Source: Zygosaccharomyces rouxii
Taxonomy: Eukaryota; Ascomycota; Saccharomycetes; Saccharomycetales; Saccharomycetaceae
NCBI RefSeq assembly: GCF_000026365.1
Contig: NC_012995.1
Span: 808,501 to 872,500, forward strand
Length of the DNA: 64,000 nucleotides
Direction of reading: 5' to 3'
A model generated the notes under the pieces. It was given only the letters and a program-made list of their open reading frames with translations, did not search any database and was not told where the DNA came from. The position numbers and the translations under genes are program-made. Of this stretch, positions 34,929 through 45,444 are shown in pieces (the first letter of the stretch is position 1; every line of letters begins with the position of its first letter).

Positions 34929-37745
34929 ATGGTGAAATCGTATCAACGTTTTGAACAATCCTCCGTGTTTGGTGTTGTTTCCTCAGGTGATAACTCTATT
35001 TGGATACCAGCTGAAAACAAAAGGACTAATGGTCCTGGTCAAATCATTACTGGTGCTTTAGAAAATGTCAATATTTGGGATATTAAGACTGGAGAATTAG
35101 TCTCTCATCTTTCTGATGGGTTACCACCAGGTGCAATTGATGCAAGAACAACTAAACCTGCAGAAGTTACATATATGCAATACTACAGTGATACAAGTCT
35201 TTTGGCTGTTGGTTATGCTGATGGTGTTATTAAGATTTGGGATATGTTCTCAAAAACGGTTCTTTTGAGTTTCAACGGTCATAGGTCTGCTGTAACTCAA
35301 CTTTTATTCGATTCCACGGGTACAAGATTAATTTCAGGTTCCAGAGACTCGAATATCATCGTCTGGGATTTAGTAAGTGAAGTAGGCCTTTACAAATTAC
35401 GTTCACATAAGGATTCCATTACAGGTCTTTCGCTGCCCGATGAAAATTGGTTGATGAGTGTTTCTAAGGATGGACTCATTAAGCTTTGGGATTTAAAGAT
35501 TCAACAGTGTGTAGAAACACATATTGCACATCCGGGTGAATGTTGGGCCCTTGGTGTTGATGAAGACGTTGTTGTCACTACAAGTTCAGATTCTCAAATA
35601 AAAATTTGGCATTTGGATTTAGACGCCGATGCTGGTGTTAAAGTTACAGAGAAGGGTATTTTCGAGAAGCAGAGTAAACAAAGAGGTGTAGCAGTTAGTT
35701 TTATTACTGTTTCAGATGGTACCAAATTCTTCTATGTTCAAAATGCTGATAAAACCCTAGAAATTATTAGGCTGAGGAAAGAAGAAGAGATATCAAGAGC
35801 TTTAAAGAAAAGAGAGAAAAGGTTCAAGGAAAAAGGAATGACTGATGAAGAAATCCAACAAAATTTTAAGGAATCTTATATCTCTATTATAATGCACTCA
35901 TTCCAAGTCTTGAGGTCAGCGTTCAAAATCAGAGCTGCTTCATGGGCTGTCACTACGTCTTCCAAATTGGAGTTAACAGTTACTACCTCTGGTAATACAA
36001 TTGAGTACTACTCAATACCGTACGAGAAAAGAGAACCTAAGCATCCAACACCGATCAGGGTTCATTCCATCGAGTTACAAGGTCACAGGACTGACGTTCG
36101 TGCCATCGATATCAGTGATGATGGTAAATTGTTGGCTACTGCTTCTAATGGTCTATTGAAGATTTGGAATATTAGAACAAAGACTTGTTTAAGAACTTTT
36201 GAATGTGGATATGCATTGACCTGTAAATTCTTGCCAGGTGGTGTTCTGGTGATAGTTGGTACTAGGAGTGGTCAATTACAATTGTTTGATCTTGCATCTT
36301 CAACTATATTAGAAAATAACGAAGAAGCTCACGATGCCGCAATCTGGTCTCTTGACATTACTTCTGATGGTAGGAGATTGGTTACAGGATCAGCAGATAA
36401 AACAGTCAAATTTTGGAATTTCATTGTGGAAGAAAAGAAAGTCCCTGGTACAACCGATAAGTTGATCCCTACGATGAGTCTTCATCACGATACTACTTTA
36501 GAGATGAGCGATGACATATTGAGTGTGAAGATTTCACCAGAGAACAAGTTGTTAGCAGTTTCACTGTTGGATAACACGGTCAAGGTCTTTTATTTGGAAA
36601 CTATGAAATTTTTCTTAAGCTTGTACGGTCATAAATTACCAGTATTGTCGATTGACATTTCCTTTGATTCTAAACTTATCATCACTTCTTCGGCAGATAA
36701 GAACATTAAAATATGGGGTTTAGATTTTGGTGATTGTCATAAATCACTTTTCGCCCATCAAGACTCTATTATGAACGTAAAATTTTTACCAGAATCCCAT
36801 AATTTCTTCAGTTGTTCTAAAGATGCAACTGTTAAATACTGGGACGGTGATAAATTTGAAACGATTCAGAAGCTAGCTGGCCATCAGAGTGAAGTTTGGG
36901 CTTTAGCGGTAGCTAGGAGTGGTACTTGCGTCATATCTGTTTCCCATGACAGCAGTATAAGAGTTTGGGAAGAAACTGATGATCAAGTGTTTTTAGAAGA
37001 AGAACGTGAAAGAGAATTGGAGGAACAAAATGAAGAAGGTCTACTGACCTCGTTAGAGGAAGGTTCTGGGGATTCGGCTTTCAAGCAAGATGAAAAGGAT
37101 GATGATCATGATGATGCAGTCGATGTGCATAAGCAGACCGTGGAGTCCTTAAAGGCTGGTGAAAGATTAATGGAAGCAATTGATTTGGGGATCCCAGAGA
37201 TAGAGGCATGGGAAATTTACGAGAAGGAATTACAACTTTGGAAGAAGAAGAAACAGGGTGTGGAGCCTGAGAGACCACAAGATAATGCTATTTTGTTGGC
37301 CATTAACAAAAGACCAGAAGAATATATCATGGACACCTTAGTGAGGATAAAACCATCACAATTAGAAGACGCCTTATTGACACTTCCTTTTTCATACGTT
37401 TTGAAATTCTTAAAGTTCCTAGATACTGTGCTCCAGGACAAGAAATTACTCCACAATCATTTGTCGCTTATTTGCAAGAACCTATTCTTCATAGTTCAAT
37501 CAAATCATCGGGAATTAGTGTCTCAAAAGAATGAAGAACTGAAGCAAAGAATTACTAGAGTAAAGAACGAACTTAGAGAAGCATTGAAAAACAACGAAGA
37601 CGATCTAGGGTTCAACATTGAAGGACTAAAATTCATTAAACAACAATGGAACCTCAAGCACAACTATGAATTTGTTGATGAATTTGACCAAAGGAAGCAA
37701 GCAGAGAAAACCGCGAAGAAGAGAGTTTTCGAAACTCTAAGTTAA
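34929..37745 (+). CDS. DIP2: DIP2 (UTP12), U3 processome WD40 protein
   Basis: The protein has 938 residues (S. cerevisiae 943, YLR129W). It carries two WD40 propellers (about 1-390 and 390-690), with repeats such as GTRLISGSRDSNIIVWDL, GRRLVTGSADKTVKFWNF, KLIITSSADKNIKIWGLDFG and HNFFSCSKDATVKYWDGDKF. An acidic linker and C-terminal Utp12 helical domain (~790-900, with LPFSYVLKFLKFLDTVLQD) follow. Dip2/Utp12 is part of UTP-B in the small-subunit processome and acts in 18S rRNA maturation in the nucleolus. A PAC/RRPE promoter supports co-regulation with ESF1 and RIO1. Confidence 0.97.
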   Translation: MVKSYQRFEQSSVFGVVSSGDNSIWIPAENKRTNGPGQIITGALENVNIWDIKTGELVSHLSDGLPPGAIDARTTKPAEVTYMQYYSDTSLLAVGYADGVIKIWDMFSKTVLLSFNGHRSAVTQLLFDSTGTRLISGSRDSNIIVWDLVSEVGLYKLRSHKDSITGLSLPDENWLMSVSKDGLIKLWDLKIQQCVETHIAHPGECWALGVDEDVVVTTSSDSQIKIWHLDLDADAGVKVTEKGIFEKQSKQRGVAVSFITVSDGTKFFYVQNADKTLEIIRLRKEEEISRALKKREKRFKEKGMTDEEIQQNFKESYISIIMHSFQVLRSAFKIRAASWAVTTSSKLELTVTTSGNTIEYYSIPYEKREPKHPTPIRVHSIELQGHRTDVRAIDISDDGKLLATASNGLLKIWNIRTKTCLRTFECGYALTCKFLPGGVLVIVGTRSGQLQLFDLASSTILENNEEAHDAAIWSLDITSDGRRLVTGSADKTVKFWNFIVEEKKVPGTTDKLIPTMSLHHDTTLEMSDDILSVKISPENKLLAVSLLDNTVKVFYLETMKFFLSLYGHKLPVLSIDISFDSKLIITSSADKNIKIWGLDFGDCHKSLFAHQDSIMNVKFLPESHNFFSCSKDATVKYWDGDKFETIQKLAGHQSEVWALAVARSGTCVISVSHDSSIRVWEETDDQVFLEEERERELEEQNEEGLLTSLEEGSGDSAFKQDEKDDDHDDAVDVHKQTVESLKAGERLMEAIDLGIPEIEAWEIYEKELQLWKKKKQGVEPERPQDNAILLAINKRPEEYIMDTLVRIKPSQLEDALLTLPFSYVLKFLKFLDTVLQDKKLLHNHLSLICKNLFFIVQSNHRELVSQKNEELKQRITRVKNELREALKNNEDDLGFNIEGLKFIKQQWNLKHNYEFVDEFDQRKQAEKTAKKRVFETLS

Positions 37746-38321
37746 ATCTCCATAACTACGTCTAACACTTAGATAGAGATAAAATAAACAATGGATGTAT
37801 ATACCTTAATAGCAACTATTTGACTTGCACTAAGCTGGCAATCAGGTAAATCTTCATAAAGGGGAAATACACTGTTTGTGTATCTTGAACCTGCTGGTTT
37901 TATTGTTTTGTCGTTCGGACGACCATTTTGGATCAACCATGCCTCAAATCGACCAACAAGAAATATGGGAATATAAATTGAACAGAAAATAAGAGTATCT
38001 CACTAATAACATTCGAATATATTTTACCCACATTTAATATTTTCTTTTTATAAATATATAGTACAACTATAAGTTTTTTTCTCATTTTAATATAACTGAA
38101 AACTCATTATAGGATTGACGAACATCTGGCAATGATTGCCAGCCTCCGAAGAGTAAAATGATGAAATATAAAACAATAAAACTAATAACAACAACCATTA
38201 AGAGATAAGAGAAATGAATAGACCTTTTTTTTTGTTTTTTTTATTATTTTTCCTTTTGTTCGAGTTCATTATTACCTTTGCATTATTCCAGCTTCCACGG
38301 CGAGTGAACCTTAAGTTTGGA
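37746..38321. other. DIP2-SWI5 convergent intergenic region
   Basis: This region of 576 bases is AT-rich, between two gene ends. The zinc transporter gene ZRT2, found at the corresponding place in S. cerevisiae (YLR130C), is absent. Only short frames occur. I see no RNA gene or clear terminator motif beyond AT-rich and T-rich tracts. Confidence 0.7.
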
Positions 38322-40763
38322 TTACGGTTTTTTCTGAGGTTCTTTGAGCTCGTATTTTGGAGATCCCATATCACTATTGTCCGATGACGGTGATGGTGAC
38401 AGTAGAAGTGCATGGTTTGTTACCGCCAGATTTGGCGGCGGACGTAATAAACCGTATTCTTCCATTTCATTGCGTAATTGTTCTTCCATTTTGTAGATCA
38501 GATACCCGTCATTACTCCTTTCCACAGTCTCCTTAACTGGACTACTGTGAGTACTACTGTAATCATCTTTCTTCGGCCTGCCACGTCTTCTTGGCGATTT
38601 TTTAATTACGACGTTCTCGTATCTTCTACCGCCAGAACAAATCATTCTACTTCTGTGTACTATAAGCGCATCTTCACGATTAAATTTTTTACCACAAGGG
38701 CAAGCATAGCACTTTTCTGCATGAGATTTCTTATGCCTTACTAAATCATGATTTCGGACAAAAGCCTTATCACAACCTTCAAAATCACACATGTAGGGCC
38801 TATCCTCTAAATGTGTTTGAATGTGGGATCTAATATTGTATCTTCTTTTGAAAATTTTCCCACAGCCATGATATTGACATTCAAACAATTTATCAGGTAG
38901 TTCTTTAACATATTTGTCAATAGACCCTCGAGGTAAAGTACTAGGTTTCCTTGTAATCTTTATTGGACTTACATTAGTGGTATCATATTGAGGTGAAGAT
39001 CCTTCAAAACGACCCTGTGATTTGAGTACTGGTGAAGGAGTTTTGGCAACGATAAAACGACTTTCAGGCTCATCACCATCTTCCATCTGTTGTTCTTCCC
39101 CATTGAAATCTGACTTGTGCCCTCCGATAATTTCATTATGATCCGCACTGTAACCACTGTTCCTACGACTACTGTGATCAGATGGCGGTTTCAACTGCGG
39201 AGTGGCTATCGGATCTCTAAAGGGGTTTTCACCTAAGCTCGTACCACTACCAGTACTAATGCCCGCATTACTATAGTAACCTTGAGTCGGTTGTTGTACT
39301 GGTGGGTGTTGACTCTTGACAGGCGGATATTGATTCTTCACAGGTGTGTGTTGGAAGATGTGTTTTTGCGGGAGTTGCGGTTGTTTCGGTATAGGAGTGT
39401 TATCAGTGGAACCTGGAATCGGTGGCATTATATCTACTGGTGGCGGTCTTAAAGAATAATTCCTAGGAACAGCCCTTTTACCGTTCATTGATTGAATACC
39501 CAAACCTAATAATCCTCCTGAATCTGAATCACTATTTTCGTTATCGTCTAAATGTTGAGGGATCGTTGATACAGTCGAGATCGTTGATTCCTTCTTATTG
39601 TGATGAACCGTTGACCTAGTGTTCACAGGAGATCTAGTTTGATCTTGGATTGAAAATCCGTTGGTGAAACCAGGTTGAGCATTTCTCTTCTTAAGGAAAT
39701 GCGACGAATCAGCAACAGCTTCTTTTTGTTCGATCTCCGGCCTCAAATAGTTTGTCATAGCAACGTCTTCATCCGCGTCTTCACGTAAATCATCATTAAT
39801 CGGAGGCGTTCTGCCGCGAGAAACCTTTCTTGGAGGAGATCCGTTCATTGCTGTATGAGATCCCGGTCCGTAAGCTGGGGGCTCTAAATTTGCTGGTGGT
39901 GGGAATTTATAACCACCATTATTCGAATTCGAAGTAACAATTATATTACCGTCATCACCAATAATAGTACTACTTTTACCATTGTTTGCTGGAGTCTTAG
40001 TAGCACTTTGAGGAGAAGCACTCTCAGAGGAAATAAATTTGTGAGCAGTAACATCTTGTTCGCCGAGTACCCTCTGCAAACGTTCTTGTTGAACTCTATT
40101 CGCTTCTAATTGTTCTTCAAGCTTCTTATTAACCTCTTGTTGCCTCTCAAGAGCTATTCTAAGTTCTTCCTGTTGTTTTAAGAGAACCTGACCAAGGTAT
40201 CCATCTGGATTAGTTTCCTCAATGGACCCGAGCGCTTGCTGCTGAGGTTGCTGCTGAAGTTGTTGCTGCTGAAGTTGTTGTTGTTGTTGTTGTTGTTGTT
40301 GTTGCTGTTCTCGTGGATCACCGAAGGCCTTTTGCCAATTAGAAATACTTAGAGTTTTATTATGATTATGAAACCCAAAGATCGCCGTCCCGCTGGGCTC
40401 TCTCTTATGAGAATTGTTATGACGATTCAAACTGTAGGGATCTTCGTTAAAACCGCTAAATCCAAGACCAGTTATACCATCACCGTCACCAGCACCGTTA
40501 CCATTGACCTTACTGGCTCGAGGCATTAGGGGTATATCGAGATCTTTCAACTCCTGACTGAGTAAATTATCCACATCTTCACATCCAAAACCTAAAAGCT
40601 TTTCAAGATCGTCTTGACCAAATCCCATTCCTGAAGCCTCGACATGGTTGTTGTTATTGTAAATGTTGTTGGTATTACCAAACCCTATGTAAGGGTCAGA
40701 ATTCATCGATCCTTTGAGTAATTCTGAAGGATTGATATTCCATGGATCAGCAGCAGGCTCCAT
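38322..40763 (-). CDS. SWI5: SWI5/ACE2 co-ortholog, C2H2 transcription factor
   Basis: From the ATG at 40763 the protein has 813 residues; the frame extends only to a GTG upstream. Features include N-terminal WNINPSELLKGSMNSD, a Gln tract with flanking coiled coil (~145-240; microsatellite near 40236-40311), Pro/Asn/Ser-rich regulatory sequence with many SP/TP Cdk sites, and three C2H2 fingers at ~645-735 (FECQYHGCGKIFKRRYNIRS, YMCDFEGCDKAFVRNHDLVR, YACPCGKKFNREDALIVH). A basic NLS follows, SPRRRGRPKKDD, flanked by Cdk sites. Swi5 and Ace2 activate early G1 genes (SIC1, EGT2, CTS1, daughter-cell separation). S. cerevisiae has both (YDR146C, YLR131C); this is the single pre-duplication gene by synteny, so either symbol applies. 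Confidence 0.94.
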   Translation of the reverse strand: MEPAADPWNINPSELLKGSMNSDPYIGFGNTNNIYNNNNHVEASGMGFGQDDLEKLLGFGCEDVDNLLSQELKDLDIPLMPRASKVNGNGAGDGDGITGLGFSGFNEDPYSLNRHNNSHKREPSGTAIFGFHNHNKTLSISNWQKAFGDPREQQQQQQQQQQQLQQQQLQQQPQQQALGSIEETNPDGYLGQVLLKQQEELRIALERQQEVNKKLEEQLEANRVQQERLQRVLGEQDVTAHKFISSESASPQSATKTPANNGKSSTIIGDDGNIIVTSNSNNGGYKFPPPANLEPPAYGPGSHTAMNGSPPRKVSRGRTPPINDDLREDADEDVAMTNYLRPEIEQKEAVADSSHFLKKRNAQPGFTNGFSIQDQTRSPVNTRSTVHHNKKESTISTVSTIPQHLDDNENSDSDSGGLLGLGIQSMNGKRAVPRNYSLRPPPVDIMPPIPGSTDNTPIPKQPQLPQKHIFQHTPVKNQYPPVKSQHPPVQQPTQGYYSNAGISTGSGTSLGENPFRDPIATPQLKPPSDHSSRRNSGYSADHNEIIGGHKSDFNGEEQQMEDGDEPESRFIVAKTPSPVLKSQGRFEGSSPQYDTTNVSPIKITRKPSTLPRGSIDKYVKELPDKLFECQYHGCGKIFKRRYNIRSHIQTHLEDRPYMCDFEGCDKAFVRNHDLVRHKKSHAEKCYACPCGKKFNREDALIVHRSRMICSGGRRYENVVIKKSPRRRGRPKKDDYSSTHSSPVKETVERSNDGYLIYKMEEQLRNEMEEYGLLRPPPNLAVTNHALLLSPSPSSDNSDMGSPKYELKEPQKKP

Positions 40764-41052
40764 TAAGTAGCACACGGTGAGAGGGAGAAGATCAGAAAAT
40801 CGTGCAAATTTTGTATTGAGTTGGCTAACGAAGAAGAACTCTTGATCCCAATATTTAAACTTTTAACCAAGAAGAAGCAAAATGCAAATAATTTTAAAGT
40901 TCCAAAGGAGCATTTACAAGTCCATTCCACCCATTTCATACATCTGCAAACCGTAATGGGCAAACACATTGTCATTGAGGATCATCATCATGTTCTTCAT
41001 TGTTTACATATTGCCCACATCGGTTAACGGATCTTGAACATAATGTACGCCA
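40764..41052. other. SWI5/ACE2 upstream region
   Basis: This spacer of 289 bases is unusually short for the promoter of a cell-cycle regulator and also contains the USB1 3' end. I could not find a clear Mcm1 or forkhead site. A 68-codon His-rich frame (40821-41027) lacks an ATG and is not accepted as a gene. Confidence 0.55.
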
Positions 41053-41820
41053 TCACGTGACAAGAGGAATCTTTATACATTCCCGATTCTTATCTAATTT
41101 CAAATGGGTAACATTCCAAGTTGGTAATGGCTGCAGTGGCTCTAACGGTTGAATCCACACTGCCAATTCTTTTGCTCTTGTTCCATGCGTCTGCGCGATT
41201 GACATATGTACCGATTCTGCAGGACACAACATCTCATCGATCTCTTTGTCATTAAGATTGGGCCACACTTCTCGAAGTGATTGCCATATCACCTGGTACA
41301 CAAATTTAAACCAATGAGAGCGTTGTGACGAAAGTACTGGTAATGTTAAAAACACTCTATCCTTGAAACGAGAGTCCAGCACCTGGAATCTTGGCTCAAA
41401 TGCGATGTCTATGGGACTCAACTGAGACGCTGCGAGACGTGTTGACAAAGACTGTTGAAACCGGTCCCTCTGCATGGCGTCGCTAAACTCCAAGCTCCTC
41501 GTTAGCGATACGTGCAACGGTTCAGGCGATCCCAGCGCACTTACATGAAGCGGCTCAAGTTTGAGCCGCTTCAAAACCTCAATACCACTACCACTGCATT
41601 GCGCTTGGAAATTCACCAGAACACGCGTCAAGTGTATCCTCTGCAACTTGCTAGGCCTCCATTCTAAGTACACAAACGAATTAAATCCTGTAGCAGCTCT
41701 GTTCATGTTCACACTCGGCGTCAAATGGTACTTGTCCAATATAGCGTCTGGCAACTCCGGGACTGTTTCTATATCACTTTCACTGTCACTAGAACTGTAA
41801 TCCTCTCTTATATGGTCCAT
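41053..41820 (-). CDS. USB1: USB1, U6 snRNA 3' phosphodiesterase
   Basis: The protein has 255 residues from the ATG at 41820 (S. cerevisiae 290, YLR132C). It is a 2H phosphodiesterase fold with both HxS/T motifs: LHVSLTRSLEFSD (~103) and VHMSIAQTHGTR (~219). An acidic N-terminal patch (SSSDSESDIETVPELPD) is low complexity. Usb1 trims and caps the 3' oligo(U) tail of U6 snRNA; in yeast it is also found in mitochondria. A CACGTGAC motif at 41056-41059 and neighbours overlaps its last codons and is probably fortuitous. Confidence 0.92.
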   Translation of the reverse strand: MDHIREDYSSSDSESDIETVPELPDAILDKYHLTPSVNMNRAATGFNSFVYLEWRPSKLQRIHLTRVLVNFQAQCSGSGIEVLKRLKLEPLHVSALGSPEPLHVSLTRSLEFSDAMQRDRFQQSLSTRLAASQLSPIDIAFEPRFQVLDSRFKDRVFLTLPVLSSQRSHWFKFVYQVIWQSLREVWPNLNDKEIDEMLCPAESVHMSIAQTHGTRAKELAVWIQPLEPLQPLPTWNVTHLKLDKNRECIKIPLVT

Positions 41821-42102
41821 CAAGGTTCTCCCTATGCCACTTTTCGGCGGCTAAAACTGGTATTCCTCTCTCGTACACCCTGTTCACCACTAGTAATCTT
41901 GTCAAATTTTTTCAGCCTTACTTTTTTCACATGGAGCTTTTTTCACAAGACGAGATAATGTTGAAAAGAAATGCCGACCAACTTCAACTCTGTTTACTTG
42001 GATTGATGTGTTGAAAATGAGAGAAAGTACACAGAAGATCTCTTAAGTGAAGAGAAGATTGTCTTGTACAGGATCGTTGCTGGCATATAAATCTAAAGCT
42101 CG

Positions 42103-43908
42103 ATGCAAGAAACAATGCCCGAAAGCAGATCATCTAGAAGTGAAGTTAGACTTAACCCCTTTTCTATTGGTAGCCCTCACCCTTATTCGCATTCTCGGAC
42201 AAGGTCGAGGTCACATTCTAGGTCTTCTAGTAGGAATAGACCTTCTCTGACGGGTCCTCGGCCTTCTCAGAGATTGATTCGCACCATCAGTGTAGATTCT
42301 GATGTTTCTATAGGAGAAGACGAGTTTACATTAAAGACCGGAGAGTCTCATGTCCCACCGGAGGTGCCAGAGGAAGATTCTAAGGAAATTGCTGATCAAT
42401 TGGAAGGTCTTAAACTAAGTGAGAGGAGCTCATTCCGTGAGAGTGAAAATGTAGAAGTTCCATATGTGCCCACCGTACTAGATAATTCACTTCCAATGGA
42501 TTATTTACAAGATGACGTTCTAAATACGATTCAAAATTTAAGGATTCCTAAATGGTACGTTAGAGGATCAATGGGGGTTTCACCACTGGACAGAAATAAG
42601 ATCAAGATGACCAAGATCACAGGCGCGATGACCAATGTGATATATAAGGTCGAATACCCTGGGTTACCATCGCTCTTATTGCGAGTATACGGACCTAACA
42701 TAGACACCATTATAGATAGGGAATATGAGCTACAAGTGTTGGCAAGATTATCAAGACGAAATATCGGACCTTCATTATATGGATGTTTCCAGAACGGTAG
42801 ATTTGAACAGTTTTTGGAAAATGCAACCACACTAGGCAAAGACGATATTAGAAATTGGAAAACTTCGCAAAGAATTGCACGTAGAATGAAAGAATTACAC
42901 ACGGGTGTACCGCTGATGAAATCTGAAAGAGAACAGGGACCAGTCTGTTGGATTAAAATTGAGAAATGGTTAGAAAACATAGAGCAAAGAGGAGAACAAT
43001 GGGTCAACGACGTTTCTAACGTACAGAAATGGTTGATGTGTCGTGATTGGCCCACTTTCAAAAAAGCAGTTCTGCGGTATAGGGATTGGCTATATTCCAG
43101 AGGGTTGCCATACGTGAGACAGGGCCTTGTTTTCTGTCACAACGATACTCAATATGGTAACCTGTTGCTTTCATCACCTGTGATTCCATTAGACAATGTG
43201 GATCCTGTGATTTCAAATCCCAAAAGTGCGTCATCGTCATCAACAGTTTCTTCACTTTTCCCTCAAAGTTCAAACGTTTCCCTAGAACAAATACTCAATC
43301 CACCGATCCAAGAACAGTCTCAAGATTCCAAATTGGTAGTCATTGATTTCGAATATGCCGGTGCCAATCCTGCCGCTTATGATTTAGCTAATCATTTTAG
43401 TGAGTGGATGTACGATTACAATTCTGCAGAACCATATAAATGCTTTGCGTCCCAGTTTCCCACTAGAGAACAAATGTTAAATTTTCTTTACTGTTATGTG
43501 TCTCATTTGAGAAATAAGAATGCCGTCCCCATCGATGATGAAGTCAGGTATTATTACAACGCTATCATTAAATGGAGAGCTACAGCTCAATTGTTCTGGT
43601 CACTTTGGGGGGTTTTGCAAAGTGGTAAATTGGATGCACCATCTGCACAGCTCAACGATGAAAAAGAAAGACCAAGTGGGGGTAAGTATATTTTTACTGA
43701 GATGGATGAACCATCGGATGCTCTAGAGACGCCCGAGGCAACCAGTGAATCGAGCTCAGAGAAAGGTGTCGATATCGACTCCTTTGATTATCTGTCTTAT
43801 TCAAGACATAAAATTGAACTGTTTTGGGGGGATCTTTTGCAAATGGGAGTTGTTGAAAGGGATGATTGCGTTGGTATTGAAGAACAATTGGAAGCTACTC
43901 TATTGTAA
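42103..43908 (+). CDS. EKI1: Choline/ethanolamine kinase, EKI1/CKI1 co-ortholog
   Basis: The protein has 601 residues (S. cerevisiae Cki1 582, Eki1 534). The Ser/Arg-rich N-terminus contains possible PKA/Cdk sites (RSRSHSRSSSRNRPS). The kinase domain runs ~165-590: KITGAMTNVIYKVEYPG, LLRVYGPNIDTIIDREYEL, the Brenner motif LVFCHNDTQYGNLLL (~345) and the choline-kinase motif LVVIDFEYAGANPAAYDLAN (~410) with HFSEWMYDY. It phosphorylates choline and/or ethanolamine, the first step of the Kennedy pathway, in the cytosol. S. cerevisiae has two copies (YDR147W, YLR133W); the single ancestral gene here likely acts on both substrates (inference). Confidence 0.93.
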   Translation: MQETMPESRSSRSEVRLNPFSIGSPHPYSHSRTRSRSHSRSSSRNRPSLTGPRPSQRLIRTISVDSDVSIGEDEFTLKTGESHVPPEVPEEDSKEIADQLEGLKLSERSSFRESENVEVPYVPTVLDNSLPMDYLQDDVLNTIQNLRIPKWYVRGSMGVSPLDRNKIKMTKITGAMTNVIYKVEYPGLPSLLLRVYGPNIDTIIDREYELQVLARLSRRNIGPSLYGCFQNGRFEQFLENATTLGKDDIRNWKTSQRIARRMKELHTGVPLMKSEREQGPVCWIKIEKWLENIEQRGEQWVNDVSNVQKWLMCRDWPTFKKAVLRYRDWLYSRGLPYVRQGLVFCHNDTQYGNLLLSSPVIPLDNVDPVISNPKSASSSSTVSSLFPQSSNVSLEQILNPPIQEQSQDSKLVVIDFEYAGANPAAYDLANHFSEWMYDYNSAEPYKCFASQFPTREQMLNFLYCYVSHLRNKNAVPIDDEVRYYYNAIIKWRATAQLFWSLWGVLQSGKLDAPSAQLNDEKERPSGGKYIFTEMDEPSDALETPEATSESSSEKGVDIDSFDYLSYSRHKIELFWGDLLQMGVVERDDCVGIEEQLEATLL

Positions 43909-44118
43909 TGAATCCATCCATATTCATTTACTGATTTTTTTTCAAATAATAGGCATATTATTCAACTCCGAGAGGGAATGCACGGCTACTTAAAATGTTT
44001 TTCTAGAATATTTATCTTTAATGCATAGAACCACTAAAATATGTATGTATTATAACAGAAAAGGGGTGGTGTTCTAAGTTTTTAGCGGTTCGTAAAATAA
44101 ATAAGTTATCTAATTCAC

Positions 44119-45444
44119 TTAGGCAAGAAGCATCTTTCTTGGGTCTTCAACCAATTCTTTGACGGTTCTCAAGAAAGTCACGGCCTCTCTACCGTCCATC
44201 AATCTGTGATCATAAGTCAATGCCAAGTACATCATAGGTCTAGATTCGATCTTACCGTTAACGGTCACTGGTCTTTCCTTAACACCGTGCAAACCTAACA
44301 CAGCAGTCTGTGGGGTGTTGATGATTGGAGTACCGTATAGAGAGCCGAAAACACCACCGTTGGAAATGGTGAAAGTACCACCACTCATATCTTCAAGGGT
44401 CAATTTACCATCACGAGCCTTTTGAGATAGACGGACGATTTCTTGTTCAACTTCCAAAACGGACAAGGATTCAGCGTTACGGATCACAGGGGTAACCAAA
44501 CCCTTAGGAGTAGCAACAGCGATAGAAATGTCACTGTAATCTCTGTAGACGATTTGGTCACCTTCAATGGCACCGTTGACAGATGGGATATCCTTGGCGG
44601 CCAATGTACTTGCCTTAGAGAATAGACCCATGAAACCGAATTTCACACCCTTGCTCTTGATGATTTCATCTTTGTAAAGCTTTCTCATCTCCAACAAAGC
44701 GGACATATCAACTTCGTTGAAAGTGGTCAAAGAAGCTGCGGTGTTTTGAGATTCCTTCAATCTTTCTGCAATTCTCAATCTCATACGGTTCATCTTAATT
44801 CTTTCCTCATTACGAGAGAAGGAAGTGGTTTTTGGAGCTTGTGGAGCTGGTTCTGGCTTCTTTGGAGCTTCCTTCTTTGGGGCAGCTGGTTTTGGAGCTT
44901 CCTTCTTTGGAGCCTCAGGCTTTGGAGGAGGTGGGGCAGCAGCAGCTGGTTCTTCCTTCTTCGGTTCTTCAGGTTTTGGCTCTTCTTTTGGAGCTTCGCC
45001 ACCAGTAGAGACTTCACCCTCTTCAATTTGAGCCAATTCTTGACCAACAGTAACGGTATCTTCAGGCTTGAAGCTCAATTTAACAATCTTACCGCTCACG
45101 GGAGCGTTGACTTCGATGTCAATCTTATCAGTTTCGATAGTAGCCAATAGTTCATCTTGTTGGATAGATTCACCCACTTGCTTGGTATATTGAGAAAGAG
45201 TACCTTCAGTCAAAGATTCAGCCATAGGTGGAACCTCCACCTTAGTTGATTCCAAACGGCGCTGTAACAGGGAGCGAGAAATAAACTGACTGTTTAAATT
45301 TTGGGGAATTCTGCTAGGAGCACTTTGTCTGGTGAAAAGGCTAGAAGATGCATATCTTTTTGCAGATGCACAAGACACGGTTCTCATACATTGAGAGCTC
45401 TTGATGGCTCTGGAAGCCGATGTGCGGATCGATCTAGACAACAT
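44119..45444 (-). CDS. KGD2: KGD2, E2 of 2-oxoglutarate dehydrogenase
   Basis: The protein has 441 residues (S. cerevisiae 463, YDR148C). An Arg/Ser-rich mitochondrial presequence covers ~1-60. The lipoyl domain (~70-143) has the lipoylated Lys in [20 protein letters not shown] Pro/Ala/Lys/Glu-rich hinge (~150-200) is encoded by repetitive GAAGCTCCAAAG-type codons. There is no separate peripheral-subunit-binding domain, as in other eukaryotic KGD2 proteins. The catalytic domain (~210-441) ends with [20 protein letters not shown], with active-site His and Asp. It is the succinyltransferase of the TCA-cycle complex in the matrix. Confidence 0.97.
   Translation of the reverse strand: MLSRSIRTSASRAIKSSQCMRTVSCASAKRYASSSLFTRQSAPSRIPQNLNSQFISRSLLQRRLESTKVEVPPMAESLTEGTLSQYTKQVGESIQQDELLATIETDKIDIEVNAPVSGKIVKLSFKPEDTVTVGQELAQIEEGEVSTGGEAPKEEPKPEEPKKEEPAAAAPPPPKPEAPKKEAPKPAAPKKEAPKKPEPAPQAPKTTSFSRNEERIKMNRMRLRIAERLKESQNTAASLTTFNEVDMSALLEMRKLYKDEIIKSKGVKFGFMGLFSKASTLAAKDIPSVNGAIEGDQIVYRDYSDISIAVATPKGLVTPVIRNAESLSVLEVEQEIVRLSQKARDGKLTLEDMSGGTFTISNGGVFGSLYGTPIINTPQTAVLGLHGVKERPVTVNGKIESRPMMYLALTYDHRLMDGREAVTFLRTVKELVEDPRKMLLA

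Noticed and set aside
40821..41027. 68-codon His-rich frame between SWI5/ACE2 and USB1
   Set aside because: The frame begins with TTG; there is no usable ATG until the last 23 codons, no intron signals upstream, and it lies within the SWI5 promoter.
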